From: Chondrus crispus
Taxonomy: Eukaryota; Rhodophyta; Florideophyceae; Gigartinales; Gigartinaceae
Direction: 5' to 3'
Length of the DNA stretch: 64,000 bases
Assembly: GCF_000350225.1 (NCBI RefSeq)
Contig: NW_005179026.1
Location: 310,001-374,000, forward strand
Positions 47,038 through 59,589 of this stretch are shown one piece after another. The notes below the pieces were generated by a model. That model was not told where the DNA came from and ran no database searches. It was given only the letters and a program-made list of their open reading frames with translations. The position numbers were made by a program, and so were the translations under genes. The first letter of the stretch is position 1. The number at the start of each line of letters is the position of its first letter.

Positions 47038-48761
47038 ATGAGCAGGGACAAGACGAATCCCACGTGTCCTCCGCCTCCTGAGCTTGCGGGCGAAAATACT
47101 GCCCGTCGACGCACGGGGGTCAGCTTCGCGAACAAGTCTCGCGCTTCCGTCGACCTCCCTCCTATACCCCGACGTCCCCCTAATTCGGACGTCTTCGACC
47201 CGGCCTTCATCCAGGTTATCATCCCTCTTCGGTAGCCCGCCACTACCCCTCGCTCGAAGAGCTACAGGACAAAATCATGCACGAACATCCTTCCTTATTT
47301 GCCTCGGCCCAGTGGTTCTCCTCCGTGGGTATTCGCGACGTTTCCAAAATCGAACACCAATTCGCCGACGACGCGGGCATGCTTCCCGGTAATCTCCCTG
47401 TGCTTGCTATCCGCTCCTTTGACTGGCGAACCCGTATAGCAATTCCAACTTCCATCCTACGTTATCCTCCCCCACGGGGGCGTCTCACTCTGTCCCTGCG
47501 ATTTATGGAGGCCGTATTCGCTCGACTTGCCATCCTCATTTCCGACACCCTCATACCCTCGTCATACAGTTGCGACACTTGGCGTTGTCGTACAGAGGGC
47601 GAACGCCTCTCCTTAGACAATCTCATTGATATCACCTTTGGTGACCCTGCCGCCGAGGCGGATCGCCTGTGGCGAAACCAACATACTGTCACATCCGATG
47701 CCATCTTTTGGACCGAACCCATTATCCCTTCGAATTTCCGACATTTAAAACGCGGGGGTATTTTCTTCTTTCAGAACACAGTGCGCTTTGAACGGCGTAT
47801 TTGGTCTGATAGGGGTACTTCATCCGCTACCAAATGGTAGAGGCGCGCGAGATTTCCCGTCAGCATTATGCAAGTCGTTACCAGCGCATTCCCTCATGGT
47901 GGAGCCAGTACGAGGTGAGTCAAGGCTTTTGGACCGAAATGGGACCCATACTCACGTACTATGGCAGCTACCTGCGGGATCCGCAACACGGGTTATGGGT
48001 GGTCTTCCTCACAGAGCGATGCGTCAAAGTGGCTGCGACCCTCTTGTGGGAGACCTATGATTGCTGGCGCCTGTGGCACCTCCCCGCGAAGCTGATAGCA
48101 CAAATGCGTCTATTGGACTTCTCTATCCCTCTGGGTGGCTCTGATGTCAATCGCGAAATACGCTCCCTCCTTGATACGATCGAGGGCGTGGATTGGGACT
48201 GTTTCCCTCCGTAAAACTCCTCTGGATCCTTCAATCGCCAACGTCCCTCTCTCTCCCCTGGTCGAAACCACCCAGCCGCACGCGAATTCGTGTGGTTCAA
48301 CCCCTGGTAATCGACCCTCTGCTCAGCGTGGGAAGCTCAAACGAGCCGTCGATTCGGAAACCAAACACCGGTTCCCGACGAGACCTCCATCGTCACATCT
48401 GACCCCCGGGAGCTTCACGTATGTTCCCGTCCTTCCTCTCCAATTCCTCCTCGATCGGCTGTCCCTGCTTCCCCGCGCGCAGGCCTAGCCTCTCCATCCT
48501 CGTCAAAGGCGCCCCCAGCTGTCGAAATTCTCTCGGCAGGCCACACCGAAACATTGTCGGTGAGGGAGGTGATATCCCCCCCCATCTCCAACAATTCCAA
48601 AAAATACCCACGACGTCACGAGCGTATACTCTGCCATGCTCCGTGCTCACAGTGTTGAGGGAGAGGCTCTGCAAGGAGCCTCGATTGACGACCTGCGAGA
48701 TTTAGCTCGCCTTGTGTCATCGCTTACAAAGGGCAACTCCTTTGGCAACCCTCCCGTCTGA
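47038..48761 (+). pseudogene. Element D antisense gene (aORF), near-complete, with frameshifts
   Basis: Plus strand, opposite to D's gag-pol, starting at ATG 47038 (SRDKTNP), 106 bases from the LTR. Main pieces in order: Pro/Arg-rich N-terminus to about 47235; SLEELQDK, LFASAQWFSSVGIRD, DDAGMLPGNLP, FDWRTRIAI and DAIFWTEPIIP to about 47840; EISRQHYASRYQ, TYYGSYLRDPQHGLWVVFL and PAKLIAQMRLLDFSIPL to about 48215; a Ser/Pro/Arg-rich stretch; and a short C-terminal frame 48636-48761 (IDDLRDLARLV, stop). At least three frame changes separate them. The total of about 574 codons agrees with element C. The central part is aromatic and rich in W, R and Y, suggesting a folded globular domain. No similarity to Gag, Env or a nuclease is recognised. 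Its transcript would overlap the 3' end of the sense element transcript. Confidence 0.85.
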
Positions 48762-51700
48762 GCTGACGGGCGCGACACTTCCCTCGTGATAGCTTGTCGC
48801 ATCTCTATCCTGCCTGCGTGACGCTGAATTTGCGACCTCGTCATGTAGCCTTTGATCTGTAAATTGAATTTTCCTGCGTGCTCCTTCGTCCCTTCGTTTC
48901 CTCCTCTTTTTCTCATTGACGCCCATCCCGTCATAATCACGGTGGCACCCTTATACCTCCTTCCTCCTTCTCTTCACCTCGCTACTTCCTCCTCTTTTTC
49001 TCTCTCTTTTTTTTATACGCCCCGTCGCCGCGGTCGCATCTTCCTCTTTCCATTTTCCTTCTCTTTTCCTCGTTACTGTATTCCTTCTCTTGTCGTTCTC
49101 TTTTTCTCTTCCTTTCCCAACTCAGTCTCACACCGGTCCATGTTATTGTGACGACGTCACGCGGCCTCACGACTTCGTTTGCGAAGCTCATTATTGTTAA
49201 CTTCTGAGAGACACGGATGAATTCGGATGTCACAACGAAAATAAATATGAATCATTGCCGCGTTCGGTCGCTCAGTCGAGCTCGCCGAGTGCAGACGACA
49301 ACAAAATTTTGAGGTATACTGTACAATCCCTCCAAGATCAAACGTACGCTTCGCCCTTCATCTCTTCCGACGGACTCATGGCGTCGAGCGCAATTGTTTT
49401 CTCCACACGCTCCTTCTCACTTCCATCCCTGAGAACGCGCAATTGAGTCGTTTTGAGCAAAATAGATTTACACTCTTGGAATGTTCAAGCTCTTTTTCGT
49501 ATTATTTTGCCCTCTGACCAGGGTGGGTGATGTCTTCTTCTTCACCGACGGGGAATTCCGTGCGAACACCCCTTTTCTTTTTTCCAGCTGAACCGAATGT
49601 AAACGGAAGCATTCCAAGCAGAATAACAAACGTACGGACCTTGACGATTCCTTTCGATGATAATGCAAAGGTGACGGAGATCTGGGAAAAGTACTCTCCG
49701 TGGCGCCTATGTTTGAGGTCCTGTAGTCGCCAGCAAACAAGTGGACTTCATTTTTCTCCCTGCGTGACCTCGATGAGGCGTTCTTCAGGCCCTTCGTGCG
49801 GCTATGTCGAATGCTACAACTCTTCGGGCCAGTGTCACTCCCTTTCCATCTGTGACACGGCGTTTCTGGCTTCCTCCCCGGGGTGTCAGCTAGCGAGCGG
49901 CAACTACATCCCTTTTGGTTTGCTGTCTGGACAACGTCCTCGTAACACCATCAAACTCTGGACTAAATGTCTTGGCCTCGATTCGAAATGAAACCGACCG
50001 TCCTGTCTTTACGCGCCAGCTTCATCGGGAACTGTTGTGTCCTTTGAAGACATTTTTGCACTTCGGGGTCCCTGCTGATCGTCGTGCTTAACCTCGTTGG
50101 CCAGCCACACGTCACCCTTTTCCTCGGACGGGGTAAGCCAAGGAGTTCTGTGCTGGACATCCTCCTCAACTTCTCCTGCATCCCCAAGAAAAATTCATCT
50201 CGGTGTTGAACGTTCAGTGACACCTATGTCGTTTGCGACGGCTTAGCACGTGCGCATCGCAAAAAAGACAAAAAGACAAACAAAAAAACATATGACCACC
50301 CGCCGATGAGTGCTCTGTTCCGGGTGAAGACAGCCTTGAAAGGAGTGTGGTTTCCTCCATTTTTCCCTTCGTCTGCCCGTAGGCTCAATACGTTCAATCG
50401 ACCCGCGACGAGGCCTTAGAGAGGTCCCAATCCGCGCACGACAAAGAAAGATCAACTTAGCATATGTCTTATAGGAGGCAGGAGAGGGTGCGGGTGGTAA
50501 GTGTCGCCTCATGAAGGGGGTCACAAAAGGTATTACAAATGGTCATTCGACGATTCCCTCCGCGAGAGGTATCGAGGTCGAGAAGGTATGGGCAGTCGTG
50601 TTTCCGAATATGTTTTGCCTTTGAGGACCTCCAGAGAAGCTTTTAGTGTCCCCTATCACCGTCCTTACTACTCGATGTGTTTTGTAATTAGGCTCGACGA
50701 GTCCCTGAATCACTTCCCTCCTGTGCCCTCAACTTGTGCACTCGGTGAGGCATCCCCTTCTTGACACCTTCGCGACGCCACTAGGGCAGATCCTGGAGGG
50801 GTCCCCCTTAGTCATCCCGGATACCGAAGGAGTTTCCTTTCGAATAAAAGAAACGATCTGAGACGATCATACGACGTAACACACGTCGCTCCGGCGTACG
50901 CATCTTCAACCTTTCCGACTACTGTAGTTACTCCAGCTCCAGCTTTCTATACCCCATTCTGCTGCGGTCTTTCGCGGTCCCATCTCAGTGGCCTTCCTTG
51001 TCGTTGCACATATACCGAAGGTCCAGCTTATGACGTAAATACGTCCCAGTCTCTCAAGTGCCTTCTCTCTCCCTTTTTTCTCTGGTGCCCACCGTGTGGA
51101 ATTTGGTGACACATCGTCAGGCCAGTACCCTCCGGGTGCCCTGGAAATTGCGCGATCCTACGAGTTGCGAGCTTGCCTACAGGGTGACGCATTGCGACGA
51201 ACCCCTCAACTCGGATCGATCATGACTACAAACCTTGCCTCCCTGTATTTCATCTTCTCCAGTCCACAGCTTCTTCTCCATTAATACGGCACCGTGTGGG
51301 GAGCTTGGTGTTCCTGTCTCTGATTACAAAACGTATATATGCATATGTGTAAAAAAGGATGGCTGAACGCCGGATGAAAAAGCCGGTAAAAAGGTAGAGG
51401 GGAAAGGGACCTGAAAGTGAAAGAAAATGAAGAGGGGGTGGACGCCGCGGTTGATCATTCGATGTACCAAAAAAATAATACTTGAGGTGTGGCATTCTCC
51501 CTCGTTATGACAGACAGATTGATCGCCGTAACCAAGCTCGTCAAGCTACACACGCTCTTTGTTGGGACCTTCCTCGCCGCCATGGTCCTCCGGACTCCTC
51601 TCCACCCACTTGTAAAGTGCTGTCTTCGTGGCAAGTATACGAAACCTCATAGCGTATCGCCCCTTTGTAGCGGACAACAAAATGAACAACTACAGAGGTT

Positions 51701-52672
51701 GTCGGTTCGCTACTCTGACTTGGGATTGAATTGTAGATCGGTAGGCCTGGCAAATATTTTCTGCCGTTGTCTGCGACACGGAGATCGCCGTCTGCACGTC
51801 ACAAAAAAACGAAAACGCAGACAAAAACTGAAACAAAAACAAAGGAAAGGGAGAGGTTTTGGTGGCAGGCGGGTAAGTAGGTTGTTCGTCGCGCAGGTCT
51901 AGTGTAGGCGCAACGAAACCACTCCGTGCCCATCGTGCTAACACATTAGTGTTTCCCTCGATCACGAAGTCGGTAGGAAGATATTACGCGTATCAAGCGA
52001 ACTCGTGACCCTGTGTTGCCGTCGGGAGGACTCTTGTGCCTTCTTCGATTCTTTCAGAAAGGGGACGGATGCACTCAGCCCTTGTACGGGGCCGTGTAGT
52101 TGCACGTGAGGTCGGCGCGTCAGGGCGGTTATAGTCCATGTGGAATCATCTTGTCGCTCGTCGGGCGCACTGTAGGCGTTGCAAATGAACTGGGCAAGTG
52201 CCCTTGGGTGCGACCGGTCACGGCTTCGCCGGTGGTAAGTCTTGAGTATGTGTGCGGTCGGCTGTGAAATTTGCCAACAACATTTCGTACAAGTGCGGGT
52301 AATTCCCTGAATTATAGTTAAATTTTAGGAGACTGGCTGGAGCTCAGTCGGTGACTCGCACTGATCAATTGGCAGCTTACCATCGGCGAAACCCTATTTC
52401 TTTCGATCAAAATGAGTCTCACGGGTGCGGATCGCTGATTCAAACGTCATTCCTTCTCTGTACGTCCATGACGTGTGGGGGTGATCCTGTAGACTCCGTG
52501 CCTCCGCAGGGAATCCCCTATCTCTCTAACGCCTTGAAAACGCGTCGCGTATCCACTCCTTCCTTTGACGGGACTTCGCTCTTTGCTCTTCTGGGACGCC
52601 TCACTCTGACTTTCCCCCTTCGCACTTTTGCCTTCTCCATCGTCTCGGGTTTCCGGACTCTTCTTGACACGA
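48762..52672 (-). other. Element D 3' region, non-coding
   Basis: Nearly 4 kb. On the plus strand 48850-49110 is a strong pyrimidine run with CCTCCTCTTTTTCTC words, as in B and F. Near 51780-51880 there is a purine/A-rich stretch followed by GGGTAAGT, the same pairing seen in B and G. The longest frame (49527-49991, plus) has no counterpart in C, G or B, so I do not call it a gene. Confidence 0.65.
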
Positions 52673-54541
52673 TCACCCCGGTAGTGCGCGCGCGGCCTGC
52701 GGTGGCAGGGGCAACTTCTTCTTCAGAAAATATCTCACAACGGCGCTTTGCGGTAACTGCGCAACCGGTTCCCACGTCGCGTCCTTCGTCCCATACCCAT
52801 ACCACTTCACCCTGAGGATTAATTCCTCATCTTGATTCCCGTGGTCGATGATCTTCTCTATGACGTACTCGGCGTCCGCCTCCTCTCCATCGCGTACGGG
52901 GTTACTTACTTCCCCCTCCTGAAGATCCTGCGATGCCACTAACTCTTCTGAATTAGCTATCTGCTGTAGGTCTTGCCGTATCTCCGCCGACCGATCTCGA
53001 CTAACTAAATTTTCCTCGGCTTCTTGTGGCTGCCCCCGCACGTGAGGGTCGTCCTCACTCTCCATCGCGTCGCGTCCTTGATCTGTCACGTGTCCACTTA
53101 GGTACTGTATGGCCTGATGTAGACCTGATGTGGGCGCTGGTTCCATCGGAAATGGGGCCAGTTCTACTCGATCTCGCGAAACGCGTTCCTCCTGATCACC
53201 AATGGCAATGACTACCGTATATTGATCCGATCTTCTGACCTGATAAGGTCCTGTAGCGACTTGGGCCAGCTTGTGTTTCGGTTCGCTAGCCGTACCCTGC
53301 TCCTTCCGGAGGAACACGTAGGACCCCGGTGGGATCTCATATTGCGGCTTGCGAAGGCGTGCGTCGAAATTTCGCTCGTACCGGGCTTGTTCCTTTCGCA
53401 AACTTCTATCGGCGCTTCGCATTGGGCTCTCCAACCACGACAAACATTTCAGGTAGTATGCTCGTGACGAGCTGAAGTTCTTTAAAGTTGGCTGCGCTTG
53501 TAACGCAATGCTTCTCGGCGCCCGAGCTAACACCAGCTCGAAGGGCGCAATGTTCGTAGTTCGATGAACTTGCGTGTTGTAGGCGAACGTCACAGCGTCA
53601 CTAAATAAGTCCCAGTCCTTAGGATGCTCTCCAACGTATTTTTGCAACGCGGAAGTCAGCCTGCGGTTAAACCTCTCTACTTGGCCGTTGGCTCGCGGGT
53701 GGTACGTAGTCGTGAACACATTGCGTATGCCGAGAATTCGGCAGACATTCTGAAAGAACCGGGCCGTGAACTGTGTTCCATTGTCCGACATCAGCTTGAC
53801 TGGCGGTCCGTACACGAATACCCAATGGTGAACGAAGGCTTGTGCGATGTGCGCAGCTGATATCTTCTTCAACGGTACGGTTCGTACCAGTTTCGAGTAT
53901 CGATCGCTGATCACGAGAATATACCGATTTCCTCGTTTAGTCGTAATTAGCTCGCCGAGGATGTCGATGGCGACAAACTCCAGCGGAGCTTTGGGCGTGA
54001 ACAGCTTCATTTCCTTCGTGTTTCTTCTTAACTTCACCCTTTCCTGCGCTCATGCCGCGCAATTCTTCGGGACTGCATAGCAATCTAGGGCCATTGTAGG
54101 CCAATAAAAATACCTTCTCAAAGTCTTATAAAGTTTCCTGCCTCCCGGGTGGCCTGCCAATTTTGCGTAGTGGCTCAACCCTAGGACGCGGTCCCTTAAC
54201 GATTGTGGTATTACCACTTGTACAAACTCTGCCGCGGTACGGCATAGAGTTCCTTCGAGTTCCTCGGTCTTCATGCTGAATGTTCTCACCTTTCCGGCGT
54301 CCATTTCTTCCTTGATGCGATTGCAGAAGGGGTCGACGGCTTGCTCGCGAATGAGCTCCTCCGGAGTGACAGCTTGGAATTGATCGAGGCGCTCAGGGGC
54401 GGTCCCCCCCTCAAGAGCGAGGATGTCGTCTAACGCGTCAAAACTGTCCTCGTCCTCCACCGTTCCCTCGGCCGGTTCGGCCATAAAGCATGGAATTTCG
54501 TCGTCGATTTCGTCGACGGTTTCTCCTGCGGTTCGCAACAT
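52673..54541 (-). pseudogene. Element D integrase and chromodomain
   Basis: The finger lies at 54541-54050, but its last Cys codon is TGA (54050-54052; TGT in B). The core frame (54037-52673, 454 codons) then has FVAIDILGEL, LMSDNGTQF and GQVERFN with 35 residues between the second Asp and Glu, a GPY motif and a complete chromodomain (YVIEKIIDHG, VKWYGYG, ATWEP) with stop at 52673. Apart from the broken finger it looks catalytically complete. Confidence 0.9.
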
Positions 54542-56915
54542 TTACAGGGCATCAGCTTGGCTGTTTGCCTTGCCCTTCTTGTACTTAATCAAATTCCGAA
54601 AGGCGGAGCCTCCATCGGATTAATCTCCCGCTGGGGTCGGTTACGTTCATCAACCACCTCAATGAGGCATGGTCGGTATGCACAATGAAGTGCTCGCCAT
54701 ATAGATATGGTCTTAAAGTCTGTACGGCCCAAACTACGGCTAGACATTCTTTTTCTGATACAGAATAGTTTCTCTCGGCTGCGGCTAACGTTTTTGAAAA
54801 GAACACGATGGGTTTACGTTGCGCATCTGGATGCGTTTGAAATAATGCAGCGCCGATTTGATAGTCGCTTGCGTCGGTGTCTACCGAGTATGGTAGGTCC
54901 TTCTTCGGCAGCGCCAACACCGGTGGCGCCAAGATAGCGTCTTTGAGCTTGTGAAAAGCTTTTTCGCACGGTTCGTCGAATCCTTCCAACTGGACCGGTT
55001 GTCCCTTCTTCAACAGTTGATTGAGCTGGTGCGCGATTTTAGCATAATACGGAACGAATCTGCGGTAGACATTACAAAGTCCCAAGAAGCTCCTGAGCTG
55101 GGTATGCGTTTGAGGGTACCTCACTTGTTCCAATGCCACGGTTCGCGCATCGTCCACTTCCAATGTACCTGGCCGAACGACATGGCCCAGGTACTTGATC
55201 TTTTCGACGAAAAATTCACACTTGCGAAGCTTGAGCTTCACACCTGCCTTCTCCAATACAGAAAGTATTTCATCCACGTGCACGATGTGCTCCTCCCACG
55301 ACTTGCTAAAAATTATTATGTCGTCCAGATACACCAAACAGCATTTCTAACGGAACGGAGAGAGCAGGATATCCATTGCTCTCTGAAACGTCGCTGGCGC
55401 GTTAGTTAGCCCGAAGGGCATTCTTGAGAAGAGATAAAGTCCTGAGTGGCACGAAAATGCGGTCTTGTCGCGGTCGCGCTCAGGGATAGGCATCTGCCAA
55501 TATCCCGAGATCGCGTCCAACGCGGAGAAAACCTTGGAGTCACCAAGCGAGTCCAGACACTCATCCATGCGCGGTAAAGGGTACGTGTCGTTTACCGTTA
55601 CCGCGTTTAACCGGCGATAGTCTACGAAAAAGCGCATCGATCCATCCGGCTTCGGCACTAACAAAACGGGCGACGCCCATTCTGACTGCGCCGCTTCGAT
55701 GACTCCTGCTTCTAACATCTTCTGTACTTCTGCGTCCTCGACCTCCCGAGCCTTTGGACCGCCTCGGTAGGGAGCTTGTGCAATTGGCCTTGTATCTGGA
55801 GCCAGTTCAATCCGGTGGACCGTGGTGTTGATCTCACCGAGGGTCCCATCCCACATGCGGGAATACTTTTTGAACATTCGACGGAATCTTTCGCGCAGTC
55901 GGTCCGGCACGTGGCTCAGGTCGAGTTCCTCCACGTCCAGCGGGGGAGGCTCAATCCGCCGCTCCGGCTTCGTACTTGCCGTCGCGGAGAGCCTTTTCTC
56001 CCGTTCTCCTTGCTGGTCCTCGCGATCTTGATCCGACGGTTCGCATCTTGTCTTGCCCGTAGGCGTCTTGGTGGAATTAGGAAAATTTTCCTTCTTCCTT
56101 TCTTGAATTCCGAGAACTTCATCAATGGTGGTTTTGCTCTCGAGCGCAGCTTTCGGGTGCGGTAATGGTTCTGCCACCACTTGGCCTTTTTGCACCCTGA
56201 CAGGGTACGTCCTAAAATTCGCAACGAGTAAACAAAATGGCCGGTCAGGCTCAACCTGAACGACACCATTCGTGCACGTCAACCTGTGCTTCTCGTATAA
56301 CGACGAGTACGGCTGAACCACAACCAAGCCCGCCCTCTTCGAGGTGCATTCCACGACGCGTTGCGTCCCTGGCTCGATAGTGGTGGCTCTTGCCACTTTT
56401 ACCTTAGGGGAAATTCGCTCCACCTTTCCATCGTTCTCGTCCTCTCCCGGGACGAGATTCTTTTTCCCTTTTCTCGTCGAGAACCGCCTAACTATCGGGA
56501 CCTCCGAGAAATCCGCCAGCTCAACCGTTTTATTCCTTGGATAAATGGCTTCCACAAACCGGTCACAGTGGTCCGCGCCTAGAATTAGCGGGACTGCTAG
56601 TTTTTCGCATACAATAAACTCGGCTGCGGCCACAAATTTTCCAAGCCTCACAAGCATTCTAATTGTGCCGAGAGTCCGGAGTGGCCTATTGTTCGCGTCG
56701 CCAATGTCTTGGGTCGGTCAGTAGGACACTAGAGATTCCATTCCATCTGGGAGTTTCGATTTTCGCACAAGGTTTGGTCCCGCGCCGGTGTCTAGTACAG
56801 ACAACACTCTGCTCATTAATCCGATTGTGGGTCCAATGTCCGCGTAAACTTTGTAGTTTTTTCGCGCAAGAACCAAAATCTTCTCGGGACATTCCCTTCG
56901 CTTAACCCTGTACTA
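54542..56915 (-). pseudogene. Element D protease, RT and RNase H
   Basis: Protease and RT are in one frame. The active site LDTGAGPNLV lies near 56792, a private TGA at about 56718, and then an open run of 436 codons (56657-55347) from the protease C-half through the linker to RT palm. It stops at UAG 55347-55349 just before CCLVYLDD (a Trp position in element A), and B shares this UAG. RT thumb and RNase H follow (55337-54585; VYLDD, SVDTDASDYQ, SEKECLAVVW). A small deletion near 54590 and a TAA near 54542 end it. The upstream UAG at 56913-56915 is also shared with B. Confidence 0.88.
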
Positions 56916-57118
56916 GGGTCTTCGAACTTCTTCCAGCGGATGATCTCGGGCTCGGCTCAAAATTTTCTTGTCTTGAGCTGGCCCTTTGGCCTTATCCACC
57001 AATCCAACAACCTCCTCCTTGGGGCCTGATTTTTCCCTTAGAGACGGGAAACGGGGCTGAGCCCCGAGCACAGTACGTCGTCCCTGTGCCTCTCGCGACT
57101 CATGCTAGATTCCCCTCT

Positions 57119-59424
57119 CTAGTTTTCCTGCCGCTGCGGGATCCTTCTCACATCTGACGGCGCGGGCCCCGCGGTGGGCCCTCTGAAGGGTTGGTTCGAT
57201 CTTGGCGTTGAAGCACTCGGCGTGCTCGCCGTCTGCGAATCGAACCAATTCTTGACCTTCAGGTAACTCGTCGATGATATCCCTAACCTCTCCATCGGAG
57301 ACAACGCCTCATAATTCTCCAAAACTCGGTGCATTTCCCGGACGGAAAGAATGCACGTTGGCGCGGCGTGCCCCTTTTCGTAACAATGATAGCACACCAA
57401 TCCGTGCGTCTTGACGGGATATTGCGGCCTAGGCCCTCCACGGGCCGGCGGCCTTCCTTGACGTTGCCGCCTTCCCATCCAGCCTGGCCTTCGAAACGTC
57501 ATACCCTTGTCTTCCATCGGAATGCGCAGCACCGGCGTGTGGCCGCGCCCCCGAAACATCATCACGGGATCCGTGGGCTCTGAAAACGACTCTGTCGTGT
57601 ATGTGGGCGTCGGTAAAGTTGACGACCCGCTTGCCCCGTAGTTCTCGTGTCCATAGCGCTCTAATGGCTCAATGAACTCGCCTTCGGCTACTAACGCTCC
57701 TTCGTAGTGATTTTCGCTACTTCCGTGCGCACCGCGCTCGTCTGACGCGGAAATTGTCTCGGCTAAATGGACGGCGGCATGACTTTTGCGACCGGGATAA
57801 GAAGCCCTCGGCTTCTTACCCGCCGTAATTGTCGACGGCGTCTGAATCGTGACCTTCTTGTTCTTCTTGTCCTTAGCGCGGCTCGCCGAGCCATGCGCCT
57901 TCGCGTAATTCACTAGTCTCAAAAACGAAACGTCCCGATTGTCTTGTCGGTATTGAGATACCATCGGCTTGATACTCGAATCGAGTCCTTCAATAAACAT
58001 CGTCATTTGTTCTTCCATCGAATATACGTTTCCACATCGATTGCTTGCGTCCGTCAGACGGATATAAAATTCCATCTCGTCTTCAGACGGTCTTTGCTGA
58101 ACTTCTCGCAATGCGAGCACAGCTTGACGGATCGCCTCGTCGGTTGCAAAACTCCTCAACAACCACTGTACGGCCTCCGGCCAAACGGATACCTTTCCGT
58201 GGTGGGACCCGGCCGTCTGAGACACCAAAGTGTACTGTCTCAAGGCGATACCGCTTAGAAATTTGGGTAACAAGCAGATCGCTTGCCCCTCGTTCATTTC
58301 TTGAGTATCGAACTCCTGAACTAATTTCGCCAAAAAATCCAACACAAGGACCCCGTCCTCACCTGTGAACGTGTTGTCCTTCTTCACCTTAGGCGGAATA
58401 TCTCTCCTGATTTTTCGCACGGCGGTCCGCCGGGAACTTGACAAATATATCGGTGGGTTCCGCAAGCGGTACGTTCGGTACGAAAGTAATTTCTTGAAGA
58501 GGTAGTTGGTCGGATTCAGCTCCTACAACTCCTCCCATCGCGGCCCGCGCCGCGTTGCGACATCTTCGGGTTCCGCATCCTTGTCTCTCCGCGAGGCGGA
58601 CGAAGTGACTCCGCCTCGTCTGGAGAAAATTTTCTTGCTTGACGAAATCTCGTTTCCGTCTTCTGAACGGCGTTCGGAATCGCCCGAATGGTTCGACGAA
58701 CCGTCGTTACCGTCTTCGGAGGGACCAAGCGACTCCGACTGTGAGTCGCGGTTCTCCGGATCGTCACTACAGTGACCCTTGCTTGCACGTCGCTTGTCCT
58801 TCTTTGAGGGCTTCGACTTGGAACTCCGCTGCCGGGCGGGCTTGTCCTTCTTTGACCGACGGTCGCCCTCTCTACCCGAAGGGAGCGGCTCGTCGTCCGA
58901 TCCTTGCGGAGCTTGATCCGCAGCCTGCTCAAGGTCCTTGAGAAGTTGCGCGGCGCGATCGAATCGGTCATTGATGCTTGTTCTAAACTTCCCTAAGGAC
59001 TCCAAGGCTTGATTAGCGTCGCGCCTCGCGTCCTTGCCTGAAAATTTCAACGAAGCTAGCACCTCCGGCTCCAGACCGTCGGTCGCATCACCTCGCTCCT
59101 TCTCGACGAGATCCACTCGAGCCAATAGCTCTCCTAAAACAGTGTGGAACTCGGATGCTTGCAACTCCAGTTGCTTTCGGACGAGGGCTAATTCAGCCTC
59201 GAGCTTTTTGTCATCTATTGGCGAATTTCCTCGCCCATCTTCTCGAACCTGTAGAATAGATTATCCTTGTCGGCTTCAATTCCCGTCGGGGGTTCTTGAC
59301 CTTCGGGATCCGTGGCCGTATTGGCCTGGGTTCGGGTGCGAGGACCCCGCAGGATCCTCGACGCCCTTGCCGATCCGCTCCTACTCGCCCCGAGACTGAC
59401 GTCCCCGGGTGCGCTTGTCGACAT
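57119..59424 (-). pseudogene. gag: Element D gag (coiled N-terminus, capsid, zinc knuckle)
   Basis: The ATG at 59424 lies 165 bases from the LTR (STSAPGDV, as in B). A one-base loss near 59215 shifts the frame. It continues at 59164 (SEFHTVLGELLARVD, ARRDANQALESLGK, Lys/Ser-rich tail) to UAG 58523-58525, also present in B. In the same frame it goes on with the capsid part (58465 onward, LAKLVQEFDTQEM) and a canonical CX2CX4HX4C knuckle (CYHCYEKGHAAPTC, near 57390). The end is a private TAG at 57119 (Leu in B). Confidence 0.9.
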
Positions 59425-59493
59425 CACTCGTATGAGCGAACCTACACCAAAAAAAGTTATAAACAAAAATAGAAAAGAGACTCCGTTACCCAG

Positions 59494-59577
59494 ACCACTT
59501 TCGTAGTACAACTCCAGATCAAACCTGTCGTCGACACAATTCCAGGTCGGGTTTGCTGTAGACGTAATTCTAGGTCG
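59494..59577 (-). repeat. Three imperfect 28-bp repeats in the element D leader
   Basis: Just after the primer site the minus strand holds three related units of about 28 bases, each starting near GACCTRGAATT/GATCTGGAGTT and containing GT(C/A)G/TAC words. The first unit overlaps the primer site end. B has a single unit here. It may reflect slippage during reverse transcription. Confidence 0.5.
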
Positions 59578-59585
59578 GGAGACCA
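59571..59585 (-). other. Primer binding site, element D
   Basis: TGGTCTCCCGACCTA on the minus strand, four bases after the 5' LTR. Its complement ends in CCA, as a tRNA 3' end would. Matches B at 14 of 15 positions. Confidence 0.72.
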
Positions 59586-59589
59586 CTTT

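Noticed and set aside
49527-49991. 154-codon frame in D's 3' region as a gene
   Set aside because: No counterpart in B, C or G at the same place, no domain, and composition like the surrounding non-coding DNA.
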